Assembly (NCBI GenBank): GCA_033002965.1
Contig: JAURVB010013118.1
Coordinates: forward strand, 1 to 64,000
Direction of reading: 5' to 3'
Source: Piper betle
Taxonomy: Eukaryota; Streptophyta; Magnoliopsida; Piperales; Piperaceae
DNA length: 64,000 nucleotides
The position numbers were made by a program, and so were the translations under genes. A model generated the notes under the pieces. It was not told where the DNA came from. It made no database searches and worked only from the letters and a program-made list of their open reading frames with translations. The number at the start of each line of letters is the position of its first letter. Positions within the stretch are counted from its first letter, which is position 1. Below, one piece after another: positions 10,981-21,428 of the stretch.

Positions 10981-13900
10981 ATGGAGGAAAGGGCTGCCCG
11001 AGTCCCATCCGTCGAGGACCTCAAGCAAACCCAGGTGCATGTCTCTATTCCTCGTCCCTCGTCAATCTCGAGGACCTCAAACAACCCAGGTGCATGTCTC
11101 TATTCCTCGTCAGTCTTTTTTGTTTGTTTAATCTTTTGCATTTTCTACCACTTTGATGCGTTAAATTGGGCCGATTGTCCCGGCTCTGTTTTTTTTTTTT
11201 TTATAGATTTTCATCCTTTACGATTTCCGTTGCTAGGTTGATTGTTTTTACTTCGGAATTCTGGTTCCGAAATTTGGTTTCCCGGCGTTGGATGGCCTTG
11301 GATCTCGTTATGAGGGGCCCTGTTTTGATTTTCGAAACCTTTTTTTCTTTTTGCTTGGTGGATCTGTCTGTTATCTTGCCTCTTCCTTTGCGGAGTGCCT
11401 CGGCTAATTAGATAGCGGCCAATATTTATACGCTTGATGATTTCTGTCATTAATATCTTCTTATGAATTTAAATTTTGAATTTTTTGATATTCATATTAT
11501 TAATAATCTATTATTTATTAATCTTTTACTTTTTTGGGTAGATATTTAAATCAGTTTAGACTATAACCCGAATATACTTAAATTAGAAGCCTTAGTGCGA
11601 AGCAGGTTGTGTCTACTCCTAGTTAAATTAGATCAATACAATATAATCAGTTAAATTCTCTTTGGATTAGGGAGTTCTATTTCAAAATTAGTACTAGTAG
11701 TACTTTAAATGTAGAATTTAAATTTTGTCGAATTATAGATCAAATGTAAAGTCTATTCCCATTTGAGTCAGATTTCTCAATCCTACGCTTACTTTGAGTA
11801 AGTGAAGAGTGAAAATGTAAAATAATAAGGGGCACGTAGCCAGTTATGGTGTTTTATTTCTTCTTGAAACGTATAAGACTACTGAGCTCTTCTTTCATGC
11901 CCTTTTTCTGCTTCAACAAGACCTACTACATGTTGATTTGATATAATATGTTTAGTGAGGTTTTGAACGTTATTCTTCTTATTTCAGGTGCCTACACTTC
12001 CCAGCTTCCCAGCCATGCAAAGTTCAAATTTTCCAATTATGCATCCTGAACTAGTACCGGGCTCGGTGCCTTCAATAGATCAACAGCCAATCAACAATGG
12101 CCCTGGCATCTATGCTGTTCCAATTATGCCGTCTATGGGTCCCATAGCTGGAGTTCCTATCAACACCGTTATGCCTTACATACAGGATCCCAGTGTAAGC
12201 GCACTCTCTTACTGTTATGGGAACTACTTGTTTCATTGGATATCACCCGCATTTGTTATCTGCTGAGATTATCGAAGACTGTGAAGTCTCTACTTGGTTT
12301 CCTACTGAAAGTTTGTAAAAATGAAAGAATGTTTCGTACAGTATAATATCATGAATTGAAGCTCTTTGGTTATATATCTAATTTTGCCAATTTATCTATT
12401 TACTTTTTGACAACATGGGTGGTTTTGCAATGGAGATGGTCATTAGCCTGTGGGCATGTTAATAAATTTGTCATCTTTTACTCTTAAATTCAAGTGTTTT
12501 CTTGATGCCCTGTCCCCTCAGGTATGTATAATTTCATTTTTTTCTACTTCTATGTTTCTTTTTGATAGCATGAATATTTGGCCTTTTTCTAGTAGTATTT
12601 TTTTTTTTGTTGAAAATTATGCGTCTATTATTGCACTATTTTCAAGAGTATACTTCATCCATATATTGATTTTTCTAGTAGATTGTGCATCGGATATTTT
12701 ATGGTTCACCTTGTGCTTAACCAATAGGCCTATTGTTCCTGAAAGAGGAGCAGCTTCTGAGGAGCATGGCCAAGAAGGAAGACAACAACCACAAGCAGCA
12801 CCGCAAAGGCAGATTGTTGTAAGAAGGTTTCAGTTTGCTTTTCAGCTGGACTTGCTTCTATTAATAAAATTGGCAGCTGTAATCTCTCCTTCAAGCAAGA
12901 TGGGTCAAGAGAAAGGCTTGTTATCCTCCTTCTTGTTGCTGCCCTTGTTTATCTGTAAGTTCAATTGAACTCAGATTTCCTTTTTAATCACAGCGTTAAA
13001 TTGTGTTGATAGAATTGTTAATTTTTCACAGGTACCAAACTGGATTTCTTGCACCTCTAATTAGAAGGTTTACGCATGGCATGCATAGGGTTGCAGCACC
13101 TCCACAACCTCGACTAGTTGTCCAAGCTGAAAATGGTGGCCTGCCTATTAGGCCTGAGGGTGGTAATGCTCCTAGACCCGGTATCCTTTGTGAACTCTTG
13201 TTTTGCATTAGATGCTTATATGAGAAATCTCGAAACAAACCCATAAGTATGCACTATTACTTTCAAAGTATGTTGTTCCAGCAATGCTATATCACCATGT
13301 ACTTGTACCTAAAGAGAGCTGACAAGTTGATATTTGGAGCCAATCAAAGGAGAGTTTTGATTCTTATTTTTCAGGATATTTTTGAATCTGGAGGGTTTTG
13401 TTATTTTCTGTATTTTTGTTTGTAGGTTAGGTTGAGGACTTATTTGATCTGTATTCTCTTAATATGTTACGTGCAATGCATGCTTCACAATTGTCTACCT
13501 TTTTATTCTTGTCTTAAGTGGTTTCTGATTTTTGGCATGAAGATGAACATGAAGCTCTGGGTTTCACCAAATTATTTAGTATGAGTTATTAGATTAGCCT
13601 TAAATTTTCTTAGAAGTGGACAGGAGTGATTGAGTATGGTGCTCAAATGTTAATTAGTGTGCGGAGTGACATTTTGAAGGGGATCATACTAGTGGCTGAT
13701 TTTTTCTTTTTTTCTCTTTTTGTGTTTTTTTTGCTTGTTGTGCCGTGAGGAGATGGGAGATAATTTTGTTTAGCTCAACTTTTATAGAAGTCCAGCTGGT
13801 CCAGCTGGTGAAACCATATCACATTGCCATAGTGCGACATTTAATTCAAATATCATTGCATTTTGTCTTAGGGAGCTTATTTTGATCTAATTTTGTCTGA

Positions 13901-14342
13901 TTTCGTTTGGCTAGGAGGGCCAAGACATCGACGGATTTATTTCGTATCTGTTAATATGGAGGACCTCTTTCTGGCTTTTCTCTTTCCAATATATTTTTTG
14001 TAACGTATGTAAAGAGACAAGTTTCAATATTTATATTAACAGTCCTTATTACCTGATCAAAGGCGTAAATATCTGCCTTTTTCTAAATGGTTAATGCTTC
14101 TTGATTATTTAATATTATTTTCACTCTACCTGATGTCTAATTAATTGCCTGTATTGTAGTAGAAGAACTTGTGGCTGAAAATCAACCAATTGGTGAAGCA
14201 AATCAAGTGCCAGAGAACGAAAATCAGCAGGACCTTGAAAGAAATGATGGGATAAACTGGTGGCGAATTGTCAAAGAAATTCAAATTGTTGTTGTGGGCT
14301 TCGTCACTTCTCTCTCTTCCCGGATTTCACAACGTCGATTAG
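10981..14342 (+). CDS. HERP/HERPUD-like ER membrane protein gene, reading frame interrupted
   Basis: Five exons can be traced: 10981-11034 (starts MEERAARVPS), 11988-12194 (VPTLPSFPAM...), 12728 to about 12957, 13032-13180 and 14163-14342. The product is Pro/Gln/Asn-rich at both ends, with two hydrophobic stretches in the middle (FQLDLLLLIKLAAVI and RLVILLLVAALVYL). A conserved WWRIVKEIQ segment and a GFVTSL stretch come near the end. This order is that of a small plant membrane protein family that I relate to animal HERP proteins of ER-associated degradation; the family name is from memory and moderately sure. Odd points: the exon 2 end (phase 0) does not fit the exon 3 start (phase 2 needed); a one-base loss near 12889 separates the two hydrophobic stretches; a small indel near 14314 puts the C-terminus LPGFHNVD, ending at the stop 14340-14342, out of frame. 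So this is either a recent pseudogene or it contains sequence errors. Unspliced, the last exon stays open to 14440. Confidence 0.6.
11012..11112 (+). repeat. Tandem duplication across the exon 1 donor site
   Basis: A block of about 45 bases (tcgaggacctcaa...cag/gtgcatgtctctattcctcgtc) occurs twice in a row, at about 11013-11057 and 11068-11112. Each copy carries a possible splice donor cag/gtgcat. The first copy leaves exon 1 in phase 0, which fits exon 2. The second would add codons and shift the frame. Confidence 0.8.
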
Positions 14343-15435
14343 AATGCGCTTTATGGATTTTAAAAATGCACAGAAGAAATGCATCTTTTAAGGACATCTG
14401 CAATCTGCGGGCAGTGCACAGTGCAGAAGCAGGGAGATAGAGTATAGCGCATCCAATAATTTCTTAGTTTACTTTTCTTTGTAAGGTCGTTTTTCTCCTC
14501 CAATCCTGCTGAAGTTATTTATTCACCGGTTCATCTTGTGGTAATTGTATCCTCTTTGAAAGAGAAGATTGTTTTGTCTGCAAAAAATTTGGAACATCAC
14601 GTGCCATGTTTATTAGAGTTAATTGTTTGCTCTGCCTGGTCCTTGCTCCTCGAAAAAGTTTCTAATTGAATGGAATCATTATTTGGAGGCAGCATCTCGG
14701 TCGCCAAGATCGTGGAAAAGGTCATTCATCTAAAATCGCTTGTAAAGCTATGTTAAATGATTTTGCAAGCTGTGTGATCAATTGACAGGTATTAAAGTTG
14801 TCAACAGCATTATATCAAGGAAATGGAAGAATTACCCTTTTGTAGGTAGCACATAAAAGAAGAAAAAACAGTGCAACAATTTTTTCCTATCTTTCTCCTT
14901 GCAAATTAAAAGAATCGTCTCCTACACCATCATGACATCATCCAAAGAAAGAGGTCTGTTTGGTTAGTGAGAGAGAAGAGAAAAGTAGCATAAATTTGAT
15001 TGCCGTCGAGAGCGAAATTCTCTTCGTAAATTAGTTATTGTCCTAAGAAGGTATGTGAAGAAATAAAATAAATGATGTAATTACCCGATTAGGATTATTG
15101 GAGAATTTCTTTTTCTTCTCGCTCCTTTCTTTCTCTTCTTTTTCCCTCCCAACCAAAGGATTTGAGCAGGTAACGTAGGAAAGAGAAGTAAAAACAATGC
15201 TAGAACTTTCCCGTCGCAAATGTAAAAAACGCCTCCTACATCGTCGGGTCATTCTAGCACCAATTACAATCCCCACATTAATTTGATTTCCCCTAATACT
15301 AGCTAGTTTAGAACGAAGTCCAGCAGCTCTAATGAGAAGATCTCACTTCCTTGTGATTGTAATAAAAAGAGTTCATATAAGAAACTGCAGTATTAGAGAC
15401 GGCAATACAGTTTGGGTCAGGATGGAAATAGTCAG
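14343..15435. other. 3' region of the HERP-like gene and spacer, no gene seen
   Basis: Contains the probable 3' UTR of the upstream gene, with T-rich and 'ttgtaa' stretches near 14480-14560. Two diverged copies of one segment lie near 14862-14935 and 15185-15255 (aaaacagtgcaacaa..., cgtctcctacaccatc against cgcctcctacatcgtc). No reading frame is convincing. Confidence 0.5.
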
Positions 15436-15758
15436 CTAGCTTTTACAATAATATATCTTCAAGCAACCTCGCGTGTAAGCCCCTCCACGAGGAGACCCGC
15501 CGTTGACAGGATTATTCTTCTTGAGGGCATCATAAGAGATGTAAGAATTGGAGGCGAGAATCCTTCTGTTGATTTCAGAGTCGAGGAGCAGCTCGTTCTC
15601 ACCTTGGCATTCTGCAATGGAGCTCCTCGTCATGTTGCAGGGGTAAGCAGTCTCTTTTGATCCCATGTTTACAACACGAGCAGCTGAAGCGAAGCAGCAA
15701 TGGTGAAGGAAAATTAGCAGAAAGAAAGGAAAACGAGCTGCAACTCGTGACTCCTCAT
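15436..15758 (-). CDS. RALF-like peptide hormone precursor, divergent and frame-broken at the signal peptide
   Basis: RALF peptides are secreted ligands of CrRLK1L receptor kinases such as FERONIA. The frame reads a hydrophobic N-terminus (FPFFLLIFLHHCCFASA), a propeptide with the typical CNMTRSSIAEC pair, then DSEINRRILA, which contains the RRxL protease processing site. The predicted mature peptide starts ASNSYISYDALKKNN (YISY receptor-binding motif) and ends YTRGCLKIYYCKS. Only the last cysteine pair (GC...YYC) is present. The usual first pair and the SYYNC segment between them are missing, so the mature part is only about 39 residues. The likely start ATG (15758-15756) opens MRSHELQLVF but meets a stop after 14 codons. 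A one-base shift in the T/C-rich tract near 15720 would join it to the main frame. Without that, the only in-frame ATGs lie far upstream or inside the protein. A TATA box sits 45-58 bases upstream. Confidence 0.75.
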
Positions 15759-15802
15759 TATGATATTGGCCTAGCGATTGATAAAAGCAATTCGTTAGAG
15801 GC

Positions 15803-15816
15803 ACTATATATATACC
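15803..15816 (-). promoter_or_regulatory. TATA box of the RALF-like gene
   Basis: On the minus strand, GGTATATATATAGTGC lies about 45-58 bases before the likely ATG at 15758, a good position for a plant core promoter with a short leader. Confidence 0.55.
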
Positions 15817-17640
15817 AAGTTCAGTTCCTTCACTAGTGATGACTGTGTATGGAACGATGATAATCACGAGACAGAGACTTACATGTACATAGAGAATAAT
15901 ATTACTATAAAGTATATCATAGATATAGATAACAGCATTCACGGACTTGATAGTTTTGATGCATAAATCATAATATACACACCTGCCACCTGCCCTTGTC
16001 GGCATGGAATAGCTGCCGCTTCCGTCCAGTACCCATCAAGCCAGCAGAGCAGCAATTATTTTTTTGCAACCAAACAAGAAGCGCAGTTGCCATACTTTTA
16101 TTTCTTTTTTATGTCACATCCATTTGTTTCTCCTTCTTTGCTTTGTGGTATCTAAACATACAAAAAATTTCTCCATCGAACACTCCTTGGAGCCTCTCGG
16201 CCGTGAGATTTTGTTGAGAAATCTACGGCATGTATGAAAGAACCCATTTTTTAATTTATTTCCCATTTTTCCCTTCACAGTTATTTCCAAATAGAACACG
16301 AAGGCGAAGCGTCCCCGTCCCTGCTCGCCGCCAATGCAATGCAAGCCTTGGTCATTGCTTTAAAATCTCCATCAAACTTTTGCTATTAGTATAATTTCCA
16401 TTCTATTATAGAGGGCTAAGAGAAATTTGATGTTTTGATAAAGAAAGATAACACCTGTTCTGCCGCCAGTGCAATGCAAGCCTTGGTAGGACATGATATA
16501 TTGTATTCGTTGTAATATTAATGATATTTTATTAGCTAAAAATAACAAGGAGTGTTTAAATTCGATTAAAAAATATTTTTTTCTCAAATTTTAAAATGAA
16601 TGATATAAGTAAAGTTGAATTTATACTTAATGTAAAAATTCAAAGAGATCATTTAAATAGAATTTTATCTTTTCTCACTAATCTTATATAAATAAAATCT
16701 TGAAATGATTTAATATGTACAATTACGACCTAATAAATACTCCAATAGCAAAAAATAAGAATTTTAAATTATACGAATTGACTTCCAAAAAAATAAAAAA
16801 TGTCTAATATATTATACTTCAATGTTATTAAAAACTTGATATATACAATTATTTACGCACACCCAGAAATTGATTTTACTATCGGATCTAGTAAGTAAAT
16901 ATTAATCCAACCTGAGTCTTTCTCATTAAAAGCTACGAAGAGGATTTTACGTTACCTCAAACGAGTTGTCCATTATTCTAATTGCAAAAAACAATCACAA
17001 AGAATGAGCGAGATAAGTTGTGAATATAGGTTTGGGTATAACTATAATCAAACCGATTCTGGGAGTTAGTTGGGCTTAGCTAAGAGTTGATAATGGCGTT
17101 AAATAATACCAACACGAGCTTCTCCTGGAATCGCTGGAGGTTGACGATTTTGCCAACAATTATGGATAAGTTGTTCTATGATCATTTATTTTTAAAATAT
17201 AAAATGATAGTAGATAAAAAAGATGTTTGGCAAAACTTTGACAAAATATAGAATAGGAGAAGCTCTTTTACAAAGCTTTACAAAATGTTGTAAAAACAAA
17301 AGAGGGTCCTGTCTTATTTATTAATTTTTAATGCTCATCTTTCTCCCTCTTCCCTACCAAATATAATTTTATCAACTTTCACACTTTTTATAATTGTAAC
17401 AAAATAAAAAATTATATAAAAAAATTTGTAATCGCAACCAAACGCCTTAAAATGAGTGAAATTTCAATAATGATAGATGCTAAAAATGTTACTTGGTAGA
17501 CGTCGTTGGCTTTGTCAGAGGTTAGAAACGGTGATGTTATTTTGATTGCAATTGCAAATATAATTGCGATCGTTGGATGATCATAAATGAATGATGAGAC
17601 CCCTTAAATCCGAAATGAGTCGTATTTGAAGATACAAGTT
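15817..17640. other. Intergenic, AT-rich, no gene seen
   Basis: No supported gene. An imperfect direct repeat (gccgccaatgcaatgcaag, then ccttggt) occurs at about 16328-16353 and 16462-16488. 16500-17000 is AT-rich. A possible MITE end (caaccaaacgcc) is at about 17437, but no clean partner was found. Short frames here look random. Confidence 0.55.
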
Positions 17641-17651
17641 ACGGCGCGGGA

Positions 17652-17712
17652 TCTATAAGAGCCCATTTAGGAGAAGAACGAGGCCCACTGCCCTCTAACG
17701 ACGGACGGCCCA
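17652..17712 (+). promoter_or_regulatory. COX7a promoter: ctataa box and three Site II-type GGCCCA/GCCCAT motifs
   Basis: A ctataag motif (17653) is followed by agcccat (17660-17666), ggccca (17682-17687) and ggccca (17707-17712). Their reverse complements are TGGGCT and TGGGCC, the Site II elements known from promoters of plant nuclear genes for oxidative phosphorylation and ribosomal proteins. That matches the gene just downstream. Whether all three act is inference. Confidence 0.5.
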
Positions 17713-17865
17713 TCAAAGGATTTGCTCCATTCTCCTCATCACACCGCCATCGCCCCCAAAATTCCCCCCATCTCTGCTGCGTTCAAAGCCCTAGACAGCC
17801 AGCCGGCTTCCTCGATCGCCTCTCCAAGCAATCAATCCCACCACCCAGCTTCTCATTATTTCCAG

Positions 17866-18303
17866 GTCTGCTTCTTGTCCCTCTCTCTCTCTCTGTATTT
17901 CACTCTCTCAATTCTGATTTTCTTTTTCTTTTCCTTTAAGCGCTTACCCCTTTTTATTTTGGGCTATTGCGATTACTGTTATGTGCTGTCTTCCAGTCAA
18001 TATATGCATACTTGTAGAGGAACCTGACATTTTTGAGGGTACGAATCATAAACTATGATGTAGTCTTCGCCGTTAGGGTTGTTGTGTATAGTTAATTAAT
18101 TGAAACTATAGTCATGCTAGATCATATTTATACAGTTTTCTTTCTGTAATGAAGTTGATAGGATTTTTTTCAATTTTTTTCTCTTTTCAGTGTTGTTTTT
18201 TATAAAAAAAACACTGAAAAGAGAAGTTTTTTTTGTTGTTGTTGTCAAATATTTGGAGCTGTCAAACTTTAAGCATGCGAATGTGTTCACATCTTGATTG
18301 CAG
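17866..18303 (+). other. Intron in the 5' leader of the COX7a gene
   Basis: Donor cag/gtctgc at 17866 follows a CT-rich leader; acceptor tgcag at 18303 lies one base before the ATG at 18305. It starts with a (CT)n tract at 17881-17895 and contains a strong inverted repeat at 18180-18224. Leader introns are common in plant housekeeping genes. Confidence 0.6.
18180..18224. other. Near-perfect inverted repeat (hairpin) in the leader intron
   Basis: Left arm tctcttttcagtgtt and right arm aacactgaaaagaga are exact complements. They are joined by gttttttataaaaaa, which is itself largely self-complementary. The whole could fold into a stem of about 20 base pairs. It lies 80 bases before the intron acceptor, and the left arm contains a ttttcag/t acceptor-like sequence. 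Confidence 0.8.
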
Positions 18304-18304
18304 G

Positions 18305-18605
18305 ATGGCGGTAGAAGAACCACCTTTCTACCCAAGAGAGAAACTTATTGAGAAACAGAAATATTTCCAAAGCATATCTAAGCATACTTACTTGAAGGGG
18401 CCATTTGACAAAATCACCTCTGTGGTCATTCCTTTTGCTTTTGCTGGTGCTTCATGTTTTTTGATTGTAAGATTTATTTCCTTTGACAGGTTTTTAGGGG
18501 CCTTACAATTCGACTTAAAATGTGCTTCAATTCTTACTGGATTTAATTTTGGCGCAGGCAAGAGGGATTTACAACATGTCTCATGGCATTGGCAAGAAGG
18601 AATGA
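18305..18605 (+). CDS. Cytochrome c oxidase subunit 7a-like protein (COX7a type), two coding exons
   Basis: Small subunit of mitochondrial complex IV, the terminal oxidase of respiration, in the inner membrane. Coding exons 18305-18466 and 18558-18605 join in phase 0 to give 69 residues with no defects. The N-terminus MAVEEPPFYPREKLIEKQ is hydrophilic and followed by the conserved HTYLKGPFDKITS. A single membrane span (about residues 41-60) follows, and the tail is RGIYNMSHGIGKKE, typical of the plant family. The ATG follows the leader intron acceptor by one base, which fixes the start. Site II motifs upstream fit co-regulation with other respiratory genes. If the intron is retained the frame runs on to 18661, giving an altered tail. 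Confidence 0.92.
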
Positions 18606-19000
18606 TGTGTTACCCTCTCTACAATGGTGTGACTGCAGTTCATGTTGCTAATAAAGTCTGATATGTGGCATATTCATGACATGCTGATACTTACGTGTTG
18701 CTATGGTCGTGAATTAAGATGCTTCGGTACAAACTGCCATCATTTTGAGTTGTGTAAGATTCCTCGGTTCAATCCGTTTGCTGGTGATGTTTATTTCTCT
18801 TCCAGAATTTGAGGATGAAGTTTTTTTGCCTTGCGTGAACACCATCATATATTTTTGTTGCACTTTACAAATGCACATATTAATAAACCCTGTTATGGAT
18901 TGAAGATTGGTGACCGTGTATATTAATATCCCCCTCTAATCTATGAAAAGGGGGAAGGCTAAAAGCCCTCCCGTGATTTGATTTACGGGAGTAAAAGCCA
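18606..19000. other. 3' region of the COX7a gene
   Basis: Probable 3' UTR, with 'taataaa' at about 18880 as a candidate polyadenylation signal. No further gene is seen. Confidence 0.5.
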
Positions 19001-19735
19001 ATCCCGTTGCCATCTCCGAAGGTTACATCTCGCCACTTCCTTCTTCAGAGTTGCATCCCCTACCCGTCAAAAACGGTTTTGGAACCGCCGCTTCTCAAAC
19101 TATGTCCGCTAAAACGCCCCCTCGACCCTTCTCATCTTCTCCCCCATTTTTTTTTCCATTTCTATTTCTATTCTCCCTCGCCCGCTTCTGTCTCCATAGT
19201 TTGCCCTCGATCAAGAGCGTGACATTCATGACGCTGTTCATCCGGCTAGTCCTGATGGAGAAATTATTGATTTAGGGATCAGTGGATCGAGGGGAGTGAG
19301 GAGATAGATCCCGTTGGTGCTCCTGGTCGATCTTCCTTGAACGGCAGTAGTAGCTTCTCGGTTGTTGCATACTAATGCCTCTGTGGGCAATGTAACGTGA
19401 GCCTCTGTAGTGGAAGTCCGAGAAGACGAAATTGATGCGGGATCCACCAATTTTGTGGATGCAGTGAAGGTTGATCCTGACGCTAGCACAATTCCTATTG
19501 TTGAGAATGGAAGGATTGTTGTTCAACTTTATATTAAGTGATGCATTCAAATTAAGCAGGCAAGGGATCAGCTTTATGCTAGCTTAAGTTCTCAGTTTGA
19601 TAGGGAGTTTGTGAAAAAAGATGACATTGAAGCATGTTTGCAGAAGCTGAAAACATAGTTAAATGCCCTCTGGGCAGGTTTGATCAAAGTTGAAGATGCT
19701 ACCAAAGTTCTGCTACCTGGTAAATTTCAATGATC
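19001..19735 (+). pseudogene. Unidentified gene remnant with in-frame stops
   Basis: A stretch with protein-like composition but broken frames. From about 19406 the plus strand reads VREDEIDAGSTNFVDAVKVD, continuing to RIVVQLYIK and a stop at about 19539. It reopens as QARDQLYASLSSQFDREF and KKDDIEACLQKLKT, stops at about 19656, and reopens as LNALWAGLIKVEDATKVLLP. The acidic, Lys/Asp-rich text and coherent frame before and after each stop suggest a decayed coding region. I do not recognise the parent family with confidence (a stem region of a GAUT-type glycosyltransferase was considered). The minus-strand frames 19238-19489 and 19272-19550 are its shadows. Confidence 0.4.
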
Positions 19736-21428
19736 TAAACAGTTCTAAAATTTGTTTGGAGAGGAAACTACTTTAATATTTATTTTATACCATGTAAACC
19801 ACTACTTTCATTGCCATCCAAACCAGTCCTAGGTTCATATATTTCTAAGTATGTTTGTAAATGAACTTATATATAGTTGGTTATTTGTTAATTCTATAGA
19901 TTACTTAAAGCACTATGATTTTCAAGTTTTTGACTAATTGGATGAGTTTTTTTTCACCTTATTAATTTTTTATATTTTGATTTTCTGTTTGATTTTTGCG
20001 AGTAATCAACTTAAAAAATTGATCCGTTTTTGCATGACTTTGGAAGTAAATATTGGTTTTTAATTGTAGAAAAATTGCTTCGGTTTGCACATCCTTACCT
20101 TTGTTTTTCACTTTATCCCAGTATTTCCCTGTACTGTATTATACCTAAGTTCCTATTTGGACCTGAAAAGATTGTAGAATCCATAATTTTCTTTTTATTT
20201 ACCTAAGCGTACATTTCTATGTGGTAAATGAGTTTTGGAATGCCAATTAGATTAGGTCTCACGAGCCTGCCATCAATATTTGATAAAGACCTTACTCCTT
20301 AGTCTATCTGTTTGGTTCTATATGAAGCATGTTTGTATTTTACTAATTTTGGTAGATATTTTTCCCTTTTTCTGCAAATGAACTCAGTTTGCAGTATATT
20401 TTTCCCATTTTACATGGCCAAGAAACTTATTTCTTTAGAATCAAAATACTAAATGCTGCAGTCTTCGTTTCAGGATCAGTAAAAAGCAGAGTTATGAATT
20501 AGTGAATATTAGTATCCCTTTTAGTGTTTCTTATCTTCGGTGCTTTAAGAAAAAATATTGTTTTTTGTCTATATAGATGATAGTGAATATATAATTTATA
20601 TAGCTTTGGCTTGGAGGAATTTGTTAGTTGGTAATGCTTTGGAGTTTATGTACTTTGCAGATAGTATGTAATTAGAAAGACTACATCAAGAATCAAGATC
20701 TTCAATAAAAATTTTCAGGTACAGTTTTTGTTCTTTGTCAAGATTAAGTTATGGTTAGAAAGCATATTTAAATTATTGGATTTTTTGAAATGGTTTTATT
20801 GAAGTGGAATTTTGCGTTATTGTTTTATGCTTTAAACTTTATTTGTTGTGATTATGCTTGTAGGGGTGAGTATGGTTTGGTTAACTGATCGAACTAAACT
20901 CATTTTGGCAAGTCGGTTCGGTGCTAGTTTGATTTAGTTGTAGTTCGGTTGAAGCCAAAAATCAATCAAACTTAGTTCAGTCGGTTTGATCGATTTTCGG
21001 TCAAAATTAATTAAACTAAATAAACCAATAAATAGAAATAAATATATTAACATTAATTTCCCCACTTTTTTTCTTTATTGTAAATGTGCGTTTATGCAAT
21101 CCTATTCATCATGATATAGAATAAAGATTTATAAAACTATTATTTTGGCTTAATTTATTGAAAATGATTTATTTATGTATGTACAAGAAATATAATTTTA
21201 ATATATTATAAATTGTATACATATTATACAATGTCTCAAATTAAAACATTATTCATATAATTTTTCGTAATAAGTTTATGATTAGCCTTTAAATGTATGC
21301 TAATAATTCTTTATTTCTTAAATAAAATTTAAAAATTAATATTGAATGATATAAAATATTATTTATCATTTTGGTTAGTTTAGTTGGAGTTTGATTAAAA
21401 CTAAACTAAACAGAGTTGGTTTTTATTT
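19736..21428. other. Intergenic, AT-rich, no gene seen
   Basis: T-rich, intron-like text without a supported frame. At 20865-21010 and 21370-21430 there is a ggtttggtt/cggttcgg/gattaaaactaaact low-complexity section, a mutated repeat of tandem 'ggttyggtt' type. A transposon origin is possible but not shown. Confidence 0.5.

Noticed and set aside
12450..12727. Hydrophobic frame leading into HERP-like exon 3 (MGMLINLSSF...)
   Set aside because: T-rich intron text; no counterpart in the family; only the part after 12728 is conserved.
15412..15660. Plus-strand 82-codon frame
   Set aside because: It is the antisense of the RALF frame, which has clear family motifs.
17205..17450. Possible MITE (gatgtttggc ... 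caaccaaacgcc)
   Set aside because: Ends are only loosely complementary and no target duplication could be found.
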